From assembly GCA_029268305.1 (NCBI GenBank), contig JAJUGE010000002.1:1-64000 (forward strand): 64,000 nucleotides of DNA. The letters run 5' to 3'. A model generated the notes under the pieces. It worked only from the letters and a program-made list of their open reading frames with translations, did not search any database and was not told the DNA's origin. Made by a program: the position numbers and the translations under genes. The first letter of the stretch is position 1; each line of letters starts with the position of its first letter. This DNA comes from Alphaproteobacteria bacterium (lineage in GTDB: Bacteria > Pseudomonadota > Alphaproteobacteria > JAJUGE01). This document shows, one piece after another, positions 1 through 8,196 of the stretch.

Positions 1-2406
1 GCCGCCGTTCAGCGTGTCCGCACCGGCACCGCCCTCCAGCGTGTCGTCGCCGCCACCGGCACTCAAGTTGTCGTCGCCGGCCCCGCCATTGAGCAGGTTA
101 GCACCACCGTCGCCCTTCAGAATGTCCGCGAAGTCGGAACCGATCAGTCCCTCGATGTTCGACAGAACGTCGCCGGACGCGTCTCCGCCGGTAGCCGTGC
201 CGTTGTTCAGGCGCACGTCCACCGCCGCGGACGAGCCTGCATACGACGCGACGTCGAACCCGCTGCCACCATCCAGCGTGTCGGCCCCGACCCCGCCCTC
301 CAGCGTGTCGATCCCGCCCTGTCCGAAAAGCAAGTCGTTGCCGGCACCACCCAGGAGCAGGTCATTCCCTTGCGACGCCGGCGTCTCGTCGTAGTTCGGC
401 AGGGTTATGGACAGAGTGTATCTGGCACCGTTGTAGATGCCGTACCCGAGAGCGTGATCGATGACGATGTAGTAGTAGCCCGGCTCGGTCACGTTGTAGA
501 CGATGTGCGGGTCTTCCGAGCCGAGATTGCCATTGTTGTTCAGGTGCTGGGATGAACCCGGGTCGACGCCGGAATTGTCGCTCGCCGAGAGAAGAGCTCC
601 GTTCGCGTGGAACAGGCCCATATATGCGTTGAAGTTCAGAGTCAGGTCGATGTCGAGAACGATGAGGCCCGGCCCCGGCACGAAGATTTTGAAGAAGTCC
701 TGCCCATTGCCGTCTCCGTCCACCAGCACGCTAACCCGCGGGTTGGTGGCGCTGTCGCGAACGAACGGGGTCTCCGCCCTTCCGACCGAGGAGGTGAGGT
801 CGAACGCGGACTGGATCGTGTTGTTCCCCGTGAAGAATGGAAGGCTTATCGCGGCCGGTCCATTGTAGGCCGGCCCACCTTCGCGGCCGTCGCCGAAGAG
901 CGTATCGTTCCCGGCGCTGCCGTACAGGGTATCGTTGCCTTCGCGCCCATTGAGCGTGTCGTGTCCGGCGTTCCCGCGCAGCACGTTGTTGGCGATGTTT
1001 CCTTCGACCCAGTCGTTGCCCGAGCCGCCGTACGCGTTCTCGATCAACGATCGCTGATCGCCGTTGAACATGTAGGCATTGTAGATATTGCCGCTGGCGA
1101 GATGAGCTTCGAAGGGCTGCTGGCCCACGATCTGGTCTCGCAGGCCCTTGACGGCCGTCTGCGCATCGCTGACCCGCGACCACCAGCCCGGCGTGAGGTC
1201 CAGATGCATGTTCGTGGTATAGTTGGAGGCATCGTAGGTGTCGTTGCCGCCGCCGTCCCAGATGGTCAGGAAGATCTTGTTTGCGTCCGGATGGCCGCCG
1301 CCCGGCTTCCCCTGTCCGACGCCGTTGACGAACATCTCGCCGGTCGTCGGTGACCAGGAATAGACGGTGTTGCCGGCATTGGTGGAGTAGTTCGGCCCAT
1401 AGAGATGCTGGATCGCGAGGATGTCCATCTGCATCAGCGTCTGCGGATAGCCGAACTGCTCGTTGTTGTATCCATTGATGAAGTCGTTCGGCACGGTCGC
1501 ATAGCTCATGACCGAGAACTCCTCGGCCAGCCGGTCCGCGGGAATCACTCTGGCGAAAGTGCCGTCCGGGCTGTGAGCGTGAGAGAGGCCGAGGGCATGC
1601 CCGAATTCATGGATGTGGGTCTGCCACGCGAAGTTGCCGGGCAGCGGCGTGCGGTAAATGCCGTTGTTGTCGTTGCCGAACAGCACGTCGCCGCCCGATA
1701 ATCTCTGGTCGAGGTCGGGAAACTCGACAACGCGGGCGGTCGGAATGTTCTGGCCGTTCATCGTGTCGGCTTCGGCGATCACCAGGTCGGAATGCCCGAA
1801 TGGGTCGACCGCCAGAGAGATCTGCAGGTTGGAGACATCCGAATACGAGCCGTAGGAGAACGGCGAATTCGGGGGCGCGGAGGCGCCGCCGAAGATCGCG
1901 CGGGCGGCCGCTTGCTGCAGGGCCGTGACCTGCTGCAGTCCACCGATCGTATGCGGGTAGGGGGAGCCGAAATCGGCGACGCTGTCGGCAAAACTATAGG
2001 TCAGGCTGCCAGTCCACTTGGTGCCCCATAAGATGCCGTCGACATAATTGTTGCCGAACTGCGTTGCCGCGACCACCGTGGCCAGCGAATTCTGGCTGTT
2101 CATCGCAGCGTGGGACGGACTTAAAGTTCTCGCAGCGAAGCCGTCCGTCGAGGGGGCCGCGGAGGCGGAGCTGTATAGGGGCAACGTAGAATTGATCGTT
2201 GCGCGTGAGCCGAGATCCGTACCGAAGCTCAGGGCAAATGCGCTCGCTCGACCGTCGAGGACGCGCGCGCCGGCGGAGGTGGCTTCGCCCATCTCCTCGT
2301 GTTCGTGGTCGCCGGCGAGTACCGATCGGTGCTCCGGATCATCCGACGCGACAGACCACGACAGGCCGAGCTCGAACGAGTCCCCGAATGGCGATTTCCT
2401 GAACAT
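1..2406 (-). CDS. Serralysin-type (M10B) zinc metalloprotease with RTX repeats, 3' end beyond the window
   Basis: The minus frame is open from 2406 to the left edge: 802 codons without a stop, so the C-terminus is missing. The catalytic domain has the metzincin zinc motif HEFGHALGLSH (first His about residue 266) and a Met-turn SVMSYA (Met about 300). RTX nonapeptides (GGSGNDWVEGN, NGREGNDTLYG) follow from about residue 450. A roughly 120-residue segment resembling a PPC (pre-peptidase C-terminal) beta domain comes next, then a second RTX block at the edge. Family knowledge: serralysins bind calcium through RTX and leave the cell by a type I ABC exporter without a cleaved signal; no exporter genes are in this window. 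In-frame ATGs also exist at 2427 and 2433; 2406 is preferred because a G-run lies just upstream. Role inferred: secreted calcium-dependent protease. Confidence 0.88.
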   Translation of the reverse strand, partial: MFRKSPFGDSFELGLSWSVASDDPEHRSVLAGDHEHEEMGEATSAGARVLDGRASAFALSFGTDLGSRATINSTLPLYSSASAAPSTDGFAARTLSPSHAAMNSQNSLATVVAATQFGNNYVDGILWGTKWTGSLTYSFADSVADFGSPYPHTIGGLQQVTALQQAAARAIFGGASAPPNSPFSYGSYSDVSNLQISLAVDPFGHSDLVIAEADTMNGQNIPTARVVEFPDLDQRLSGGDVLFGNDNNGIYRTPLPGNFAWQTHIHEFGHALGLSHAHSPDGTFARVIPADRLAEEFSVMSYATVPNDFINGYNNEQFGYPQTLMQMDILAIQHLYGPNYSTNAGNTVYSWSPTTGEMFVNGVGQGKPGGGHPDANKIFLTIWDGGGNDTYDASNYTTNMHLDLTPGWWSRVSDAQTAVKGLRDQIVGQQPFEAHLASGNIYNAYMFNGDQRSLIENAYGGSGNDWVEGNIANNVLRGNAGHDTLNGREGNDTLYGSAGNDTLFGDGREGGPAYNGPAAISLPFFTGNNTIQSAFDLTSSVGRAETPFVRDSATNPRVSVLVDGDGNGQDFFKIFVPGPGLIVLDIDLTLNFNAYMGLFHANGALLSASDNSGVDPGSSQHLNNNGNLGSEDPHIVYNVTEPGYYYIVIDHALGYGIYNGARYTLSITLPNYDETPASQGNDLLLGGAGNDLLFGQGGIDTLEGGVGADTLDGGSGFDVASYAGSSAAVDVRLNNGTATGGDASGDVLSNIEGLIGSDFADILKGDGGANLLNGGAGDDNLSAGGGDDTLEGGAGADTLNGG

Positions 2407-2455
2407 GCGCCCCCCATCCCAAAGCATAAACATTTTATTCAAATATAATCTTTAT

Positions 2456-2477
2456 CGAGGCGACCGCGAACGCCTCG
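2456..2477. other. 7-bp inverted repeat upstream of the metalloprotease
   Basis: CGAGGCG (2456-2462) and CGCCTCG (2471-2477) are perfect complements around an 8-base loop. On the minus strand the hairpin is followed by an AT-rich stretch leading into the metalloprotease start, so it would lie in the promoter or leader. No T-run follows, so it is not a convincing terminator. Function unknown. Confidence 0.35.
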
Positions 2478-2513
2478 GAGGAGGTTTAATTCTTCAATCG
2501 CCACCTCAGGAGC

Positions 2514-2527
2514 CGGTCATGTGACCG
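2514..2527. promoter_or_regulatory. Candidate operator palindrome in a divergent promoter region
   Basis: CGGTCA and TGACCG are perfect inverted arms separated by TG, roughly 100 bases from both the metalloprotease start (minus) and the oxidoreductase start (plus). The position between divergent genes suits a regulator site. No regulator is assigned. Confidence 0.3.
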
Positions 2528-2629
2528 ACATCACACCGAAAGCCCAGTTGTCCGCCGAGAGCCGCTTCTCCAGGAACGGATAAGGCATCCGACTGTTGCC
2601 GTGGCATTCCAATAGCGATGGAGAGCGGG

Positions 2630-4159
2630 ATGGATACGGCGATTCAGGAGTTTCGCTCGTTCTGGACCGCGACGGCCAAGGAGACGCCGCCGACATATCC
2701 GGCCCTTCGCTCCGACCTCCAGGTCGATGTGGCGATCGTGGGGGGCGGCATCGTCGGTCTCACCGCGGCAGAGATGCTGAGACGCGCGGGGCGGAGCGTA
2801 GCCGTTCTGGAGGCGCGGCGGGTCGGACAGCAGGTCACCGGGCGATCCACCGCGAAGGTGACGTCGCAGCACGGGCTGATTTACGACCGCCTGATCCGCG
2901 ACTTCGGAGAAGATGGGGCGCGGATCTACGGCGAAGCGAACGAGCAGGCGATCGGGCGGATCGAAGAGTTCGTCGCAGAACTCGACCTCGATTGCGATCT
3001 CGCCCGGGCTTCAGCTTATGTGTATGCGGCAACGCCCGCCGAGCTTCCACAGATCCAGCGGGAGGTAGAGGCGGCACTACGGCTCGGCCTTCCCGCCGCA
3101 TACGTGGATCAACTGCCGCTGCCCTTCGCGACCGCGGGTGGCATCCGCTTCGACGGGCAGGCGCAGTTCCAGCCGTACGACTACACGCTCGGTCTCGCTC
3201 GCTCGGTGGCGAGTGCCGGAAGGATCTTCGAGCACACCCGTGTGACCGCCATCGAGGACGACGAGCCCTGTGTCGTGCGGACGGAGGCGGGAGCGACGGT
3301 GACTGCCAAAGACGTCATCGTCGCCACTCATATACCGATCGGTAAGATCGGCCTGTTCTTTGCCAAGGCCTTCCCATACGCGCATCCGGTCATCGCGGCG
3401 AGGGTGAACGCCGACCGCATCCTCGACGGCATGTTCATCAGTGCGGGTTTACCGAGTCACTCGGTACGGTTCGCTCGGCACGGCGGCCAGAACTACGTCA
3501 TCGCCGCGGGCGACAGTTACAAGCCGGGGCACACAGACGAACAGTCACGGGCATTCGCGGATCTCGACCGCTTCCTGCAGGATGCGTTCGGCGTGACGGC
3601 GACGGAGTACCGCTGGACGAACGAAGACTTCGACGCGATGGACGGAGTGCCGTTCATCGGCCGCAGCCCGGGGAGCGGGCACCAATTCGTCGCGACCGGC
3701 TTCAATGCCTGGGGAATTACCGGAGGCACAGTGGCCGGGATACTTCTGGCCGATCTGATTGCCGGCCAGACGAACCCTTGGGCCGAGCTCTTCAATGCGG
3801 GTCGCGCGAAACCCGTGGCCGGTGGGCCTTCCTTCCTCAAGGAGAACATGCACGCCGCACAGCATCTCATGAGCGAGCGCATCCTGAAAAGGCGTCCCGA
3901 CGCGTCTGGCGCCATAGGTCCGGGGGAGGGGGCTATCATCGAACTGGATGGCAAGCAGGTCGCCGTGCATCGGGATACCGAAGGCAGGTTGCATGCCGTT
4001 TCGGCAATCTGCACGCATCTGGGTTGTGTCGTTGGCTGGAACGGGGTCGATCGCACCTGGGACTGCTCCTGCCACGGGTCACGTTTCGGTCTGGACGGCA
4101 GCGTGATCCACGGGCCGGCCGTATCGCCGCTGGAGAAGAAGTCGCTTCCCGCCGAATAA
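2630..4159 (+). CDS. FAD-dependent oxidoreductase with C-terminal Rieske [2Fe-2S] domain
   Basis: About 509 aa. The N-terminus has a dinucleotide-binding fold (VAIVGGGIVGLTAAEMLRRAG, about residues 34-54) typical of DAO/glycine-oxidase-like flavoenzymes. The last 100 residues form a Rieske domain with C461-x-H463 and C479-x2-H482 (CTHLGC and CSCHGSRF). This FAD-Rieske architecture is widespread, but the substrate is usually unknown. The Rieske centre would pass electrons from the flavin to an acceptor. The start at 2630 is preferred over the in-frame ATG at 2618 because GGAGAG lies four bases upstream of it. The ABM-domain gene follows after 33 bases and is probably co-transcribed. No signal peptide is seen, so it is cytoplasmic. 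Confidence 0.88.
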   Translation: MDTAIQEFRSFWTATAKETPPTYPALRSDLQVDVAIVGGGIVGLTAAEMLRRAGRSVAVLEARRVGQQVTGRSTAKVTSQHGLIYDRLIRDFGEDGARIYGEANEQAIGRIEEFVAELDLDCDLARASAYVYAATPAELPQIQREVEAALRLGLPAAYVDQLPLPFATAGGIRFDGQAQFQPYDYTLGLARSVASAGRIFEHTRVTAIEDDEPCVVRTEAGATVTAKDVIVATHIPIGKIGLFFAKAFPYAHPVIAARVNADRILDGMFISAGLPSHSVRFARHGGQNYVIAAGDSYKPGHTDEQSRAFADLDRFLQDAFGVTATEYRWTNEDFDAMDGVPFIGRSPGSGHQFVATGFNAWGITGGTVAGILLADLIAGQTNPWAELFNAGRAKPVAGGPSFLKENMHAAQHLMSERILKRRPDASGAIGPGEGAIIELDGKQVAVHRDTEGRLHAVSAICTHLGCVVGWNGVDRTWDCSCHGSRFGLDGSVIHGPAVSPLEKKSLPAE

Positions 4160-4192
4160 AGCCGACAGACCTGTCAAGCGAGGGAGAATCAG

Positions 4193-4510
4193 ATGCCGAA
4201 GATCGAACCCAAAGCCGGTCATGTGACTCAAATCACCACCGCAGAAACGGACGACGGCCGGCAGGAAGAGCTGCTCGAGCTGATGGAGGAACGGGCGCGC
4301 TTCATGTCGACACAGCCCGGCTTCATCTCGATCAGCCTGCACTGCAGTGTCGACGGCAAGCGCATCGTCAACTACGTGCAGTGGGCGGACCGGGAGTCTC
4401 TAGTTGCCGCCCACCACACGCCGGAGTTCCGGGCGAAGTGGCCGCTCGTCGGCAAGGCATCGGACGAGATCGAGCTGAATCTCTACGAGGTCGTGCACGT
4501 GCAGGAATAG
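4193..4510 (+). CDS. Antibiotic biosynthesis monooxygenase (ABM) domain protein
   Basis: 105 aa, one ferredoxin-like ABM domain. The central segment, with RFMSTQPGFISISLH and VNYVQWADRESL, is the usual core of this family. A preceding GAGGGAGAATCAG stretch gives a good Shine-Dalgarno. ABM proteins are small, often dimeric, and include quinol monooxygenases and heme-degrading enzymes; many have no known activity. It sits 33 bases after the FAD-Rieske oxidoreductase, suggesting a two-gene unit in which both act on the same small molecule (inference). The stop lies only 6 bases from the end of the convergent livF. Confidence 0.75.
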   Translation: MPKIEPKAGHVTQITTAETDDGRQEELLELMEERARFMSTQPGFISISLHCSVDGKRIVNYVQWADRESLVAAHHTPEFRAKWPLVGKASDEIELNLYEVVHVQE

Positions 4511-4516
4511 GAGCGG

Positions 4517-5266
4517 TCAGATCGCGAGATACTGCCGACGCAGATCTGCGTTCTCCAGCACCTCCCGGGCGCCGCCCGTGTAGGCGACGGTGCCCATGTC
4601 TAGAATGACCGCACTGTCGGCGAGCTCCAGTGCGGCCAGGGCGTTCTGCTCGACGATGATCGTGGTGATGCCGAGCCGCTTCACCTCCTCCAGGATCGAC
4701 TCTATCTCCCGCACGATCTGAGGGGCCAGCCCCTCATAAGGTTCGTCCAGGAGAAGAAGCTTCACGTCGCGGGCGAGCGCACGGGCAACCGCGAGCATCT
4801 GTTGCTCACCCCCCGACATCGTGGTCGCTTCCTGCCGGCGACGCTCGGCAAGCCGCGGGAAGTGCTCGTATATCTGCTCGATCGGCCAGCCCGGACGCTC
4901 CGCCACCTGTGCCACGATAAGATTTTCCTCGACCGAGATGCCGGGGATGATCCGCCGGTCCTCCGGAACGAGTTGCACGCCGGCGCGCGCGGCGCGATGC
5001 GCCTGCATGCGGTGGAGTGGCTGACCGGCGAGGATGATCTCCCCCTGCCGCAGGGCCGGATGCGCCGCGCGTGCGATGGTGCGCAGGGTGGATGTCTTGC
5101 CGGCGCCGTTACGTCCGAGCAGGGCGACGATCTGCTTCTCTCGGATCGCGAAGTCGACGCCCTGCACGATATAGCTCTCGCCGTAGTAGGCGTGAACATT
5201 GCGGCACACGAAGAACGGGGCAGCTTGGTCGGCTCCGGTCATCGGGGCGGCAGCTGGCTGCGTCAT
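4517..5266 (-). CDS. livF: LIV-type ABC transporter ATP-binding protein LivF
   Basis: 249 aa. Walker A LLGRNGAGKTSTL, the signature MSGGEQQ and Walker B LLLLDEPYEGL are all present. The length and the C-terminal IVEQNALAALELAD segment match LivF. The start ATG overlaps the livG stop (ATGA), so it is translationally coupled as the last gene of livK-H-M-G-F. It is a cytoplasmic ATPase subunit that powers uptake through LivHM. The true substrate could be a branched-chain amino acid, amide, or aliphatic or aromatic acid; the five genes alone do not settle it. Confidence 0.92.
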   Translation of the reverse strand: MTQPAAAPMTGADQAAPFFVCRNVHAYYGESYIVQGVDFAIREKQIVALLGRNGAGKTSTLRTIARAAHPALRQGEIILAGQPLHRMQAHRAARAGVQLVPEDRRIIPGISVEENLIVAQVAERPGWPIEQIYEHFPRLAERRRQEATTMSGGEQQMLAVARALARDVKLLLLDEPYEGLAPQIVREIESILEEVKRLGITTIIVEQNALAALELADSAVILDMGTVAYTGGAREVLENADLRRQYLAI

Positions 5267-6030
5267 TGCCGGTGCGCTCCACCGAGGTAGGCTTCCTGAA
5301 CGCGCGGATTGGCGCGGACCTCTTCCGGCCGCCCCTCGGCGATCACCGTTCCCTGAGCGAGGACCGAGATCCTGTCAGAGAGCGAGAAGACGACGTGCAT
5401 GTCGTGCTCGATCACGATCTTCGTCATGCCCTTGCGGGAGAGATGCTTCAGGAGATCGATGGTGCGGTTGGTGTCGTGACGCGACATACCTGCCGTCGGC
5501 TCGTCGAGAAGCAGCAGTCGTGGACGGGCAGCGAGGCAAAGTGCCAGTTCCAGACGGCGCTTGTCGCCTCGGGAGAGATGCTGGGCTTCGTAATCCAGCC
5601 AGTCAGCGAGGCCGACCTCCCGCAGATGCTCGGCCGCTTCGTCCATGATCGGGTGGCCCGGGCCGAGCGACTCGAGCACGCGAAGCCCGAACTGCCCGTC
5701 GCGGCGCGCGAGCGCGGCGATCGCCACGTTCTCGACCAGCGACAGACCGGGAAATATCTGCGGCGTCTGAAAGACGCGGGCGATGCCCTTCTGGATGATC
5801 GTGTGCGGGGAGAGGCCTTTCAATTCTTCGCCAGCATAGAAGATGGCACCATGGTCAGCCTGCACGAGGCCGATCAGGACATTCAGAAGCGTCGATTTTC
5901 CGGCGCCGTTCGGACCGATGATGGCGTGAATAGAGCCTTCCTCGACGCTCAGGTTCACGTCGTTGAGGGCGCGGAGGCCGCCGAAGTTCTTGGAGACGCC
6001 GCGGATCTCGAGGATTTTCGAGCTTGGCAT
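5263..6030 (-). CDS. livG: LIV-type ABC transporter ATP-binding protein LivG
   Basis: 255 aa, starting at the ATG at 6030 (MPSSKILEIRGVSKNFGG). The same frame stays open upstream, but that is the shadow of livM. Walker A IIGPNGAGKSTLLNVL and Walker B LLLLDEPTAGMS are present; the signature region reads LSRGDKRRLELA rather than LSGGQ, a known LivG-type variation. A long insertion after Walker A, usual in LivG, is also seen. Its stop overlaps the livF start by 4 bases, and livM ends 17 bases upstream. It pairs with LivF as the ATPase dimer. Confidence 0.92.
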   Translation of the reverse strand: MPSSKILEIRGVSKNFGGLRALNDVNLSVEEGSIHAIIGPNGAGKSTLLNVLIGLVQADHGAIFYAGEELKGLSPHTIIQKGIARVFQTPQIFPGLSLVENVAIAALARRDGQFGLRVLESLGPGHPIMDEAAEHLREVGLADWLDYEAQHLSRGDKRRLELALCLAARPRLLLLDEPTAGMSRHDTNRTIDLLKHLSRKGMTKIVIEHDMHVVFSLSDRISVLAQGTVIAEGRPEEVRANPRVQEAYLGGAHRQ

Positions 6031-6047
6031 GTCGGATCTCCGCGGCC

Positions 6048-7160
6048 CTATTCCTGTTGCTCGCGATCGATTCGCCGCCGCCGTCGGTCCTCGTCCGCAG
6101 CGGGAGCCATGTCGGGAACGTTGTGTCGCCTGGCGCGAACCTTGTGGCCCAAGGTACGGCCCAGGCGCCGACCGAGATCGGCGAAGCCGCCGGGCAGGAA
6201 GATGACGATCGCCACGAAGATGATGCCGAGGACGAGCTTCCACTGTTCGCCGATGAAGGCCTGCACCACGTTCTCGAAATAGAGCATGAACGTGGCACCG
6301 ATCATCGGCCCGATGAGCGTGCCGACTCCGCCGATCACCGACATGATCACCACTTCGCCGGAGGTCGACCAGTGGATGTACTTCGTCGCGACGTAGGGCT
6401 CGTAGATCACCATCAGAGAGCCGGCGACGCCTGCGTAAATCGCGCTGATGACGAAGCCGGCGATCTTGTAGGCGAACACGTTCACGCCCGTGTATTCGAG
6501 CCGCATCGGATTTTCCTTCACCGACCGCAGGATCAATCCGAAGGGCGAGCGGCGGATGATGAGTGCGATGAAGAAGGCGACGATCAGGATTGCCGCCGCG
6601 AAGTAGAACATCGTCAGGCCATGCATCCGCATTCCGAGCAGTGTCGGGGATGGGAGGCCCGTCAGCCCGTTGTCGCCTCCGGTCCACTGCTGCAGGGTCG
6701 ACGAAAGCACTAGCGCGTGCGCCATTTCGGCGAATGCCAGGGTGAGGATCGAGAAGTAGATGCCGGTGCGGCGCAGAGTGACAACACCCAGCAGGAACGA
6801 GATCACGAGCAGGCAGGCGAACGAAAGGGCCATCGCCGGGATGATGTCCGGACCGAGATGCTTCAGCGAAAGGCCGGTGATGTAGGCGGCGGAGCCGAAG
6901 AAGGCTGCGTGACCGAACGAGAGGTAACCGGTGAAGCCCAGCAGGATGTCGAAGCCGAGCGCGAATATCGCCCAGATGACGATTTTGGTGGCCAGCGCCT
7001 CGTAGCCCGCGATCCAGACCAGCCACCACGGCATCGTCAGGACCGCCACCACGAACACGGCGAGCATGATGAAGTCGCCCCGGCGTAGCCGCACTTGCAG
7101 CCCCTTCGACCGATTCCCCACGACGGGCGCAGCGAGAGTGGTTTCTGCCGCATCGCTCAT
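6048..7160 (-). CDS. livM: LIV-type ABC transporter permease LivM
   Basis: 370 aa integral membrane protein with about ten hydrophobic segments. The diagnostic LivM stretch GFDILLGFTGYLSFGHAAFF is near residue 70, and VVIMSVIGGVGTLIGPMIGA is in the second half. The C-terminus is a charged cytoplasmic tail rich in Arg. Its start (7160) overlaps the livH stop (7157-7159), so the two permeases are translationally coupled. It forms the inner-membrane channel with LivH. Confidence 0.93.
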   Translation of the reverse strand: MSDAAETTLAAPVVGNRSKGLQVRLRRGDFIMLAVFVVAVLTMPWWLVWIAGYEALATKIVIWAIFALGFDILLGFTGYLSFGHAAFFGSAAYITGLSLKHLGPDIIPAMALSFACLLVISFLLGVVTLRRTGIYFSILTLAFAEMAHALVLSSTLQQWTGGDNGLTGLPSPTLLGMRMHGLTMFYFAAAILIVAFFIALIIRRSPFGLILRSVKENPMRLEYTGVNVFAYKIAGFVISAIYAGVAGSLMVIYEPYVATKYIHWSTSGEVVIMSVIGGVGTLIGPMIGATFMLYFENVVQAFIGEQWKLVLGIIFVAIVIFLPGGFADLGRRLGRTLGHKVRARRHNVPDMAPAADEDRRRRRIDREQQE

Positions 7161-8131
7161 TCGAACACCCCCTTCGTGCCGAACAGACCACGCGGGCGGA
7201 TCAGAAGCACGACGACGGCGACGAGATAGACCACGATCTGCTGCAGTGCCGTCAGCACGGTCTTCATTGTCGGGTCGCCTATCGCAGCGGCGAAACCGGT
7301 CGTGAAGCTGAGTGCCATGCCGAGCATGAGCGCGGCTATCAGGGCGCCGATCATGGAGCCCATGCCTCCGATCACGACAACCAGGAACGACGGTACAAGC
7401 AGCGCCATGCCGACGGTCGGCGAGACCTGGGTTATCGGTCCGCCGAAGACGCCGGCGATGCCGGCGATCAGGGCGCCGATGCCGAACACGATCGAGAAGC
7501 GCGCCGAGATGTTGACGCCGAGAAAGCGGACGATCTCGGCGTCACGCATTCCCGCTCGGACCACGAGCCCGAAGCGGGTGAACTGCAGCAAAGCGAAAAT
7601 GGCGAGGATCGTCACCGCGGTCACGATGATCAGCAGGAGGCGCCACGCCGGGAAGAACGAGAAGCCCTCAAGGAAGGGCATGGGTATGCGAATGCCGGGA
7701 ATCGCGTCCGGCACGACCGCCCCGGCGCCATAGAAGAGGACCTGTCCTGCACCCCAGCTCGGTAGTGCGAAGGGAATGTTGTTGGCGCCGAACATCCACT
7801 TCAGCGCCTCCTCGACGACGATGGCGACGCCGAACGTGACTAGGATCTGGTCCGTATGAGGTCGGGAATAGAAGAACTGGATCAGGCCGCGTTCCAGCGC
7901 GAGCCCGATCAGGAAGAGGATGATGGGCACGAGGAGGATGGCCCAGCCGAACCCCACACTGCCGGCGAGGAAGACCGCAAAATAGGCGGCGATCAGATAG
8001 AGCGCGCCATGGGCGAAGTTCACGACACCGAGCGTGCCGAAGATGAGGGTGAGGCCGAGCGCAATCAGCGCATAGATCGCGCCGAGCTGCAGCCCGGTCA
8101 GCATCATCAGGAAGATGCTGTTTATGGTCAT
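7157..8131 (-). CDS. livH: LIV-type ABC transporter permease LivH
   Basis: 324 aa membrane protein beginning at the ATG at 8131 (MTINSIFLMMLTGLQLGAIY). The same frame runs on to 8371, but the extension is arginine-rich and uncharacteristic. LivH hallmarks are GTLGVVNFAHGALYLIAAY near residue 45 and FLVVVIGGMGSMIGALIAAL in the last third. It pairs with LivM. It follows livK by 65 bases and overlaps livM by 4. Confidence 0.92.
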   Translation of the reverse strand: MTINSIFLMMLTGLQLGAIYALIALGLTLIFGTLGVVNFAHGALYLIAAYFAVFLAGSVGFGWAILLVPIILFLIGLALERGLIQFFYSRPHTDQILVTFGVAIVVEEALKWMFGANNIPFALPSWGAGQVLFYGAGAVVPDAIPGIRIPMPFLEGFSFFPAWRLLLIIVTAVTILAIFALLQFTRFGLVVRAGMRDAEIVRFLGVNISARFSIVFGIGALIAGIAGVFGGPITQVSPTVGMALLVPSFLVVVIGGMGSMIGALIAALMLGMALSFTTGFAAAIGDPTMKTVLTALQQIVVYLVAVVVLLIRPRGLFGTKGVFE

Positions 8132-8196
8132 CCTGCCCCCGCGACGATCATTGACAAGCGGGTGGAGCGCGGCATTGCACGCTCCGCCCAATGATG

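Noticed and set aside
5071-6282. 403-codon open frame on the plus strand
   Set aside because: Antisense to livF/livG/livM; no domain.
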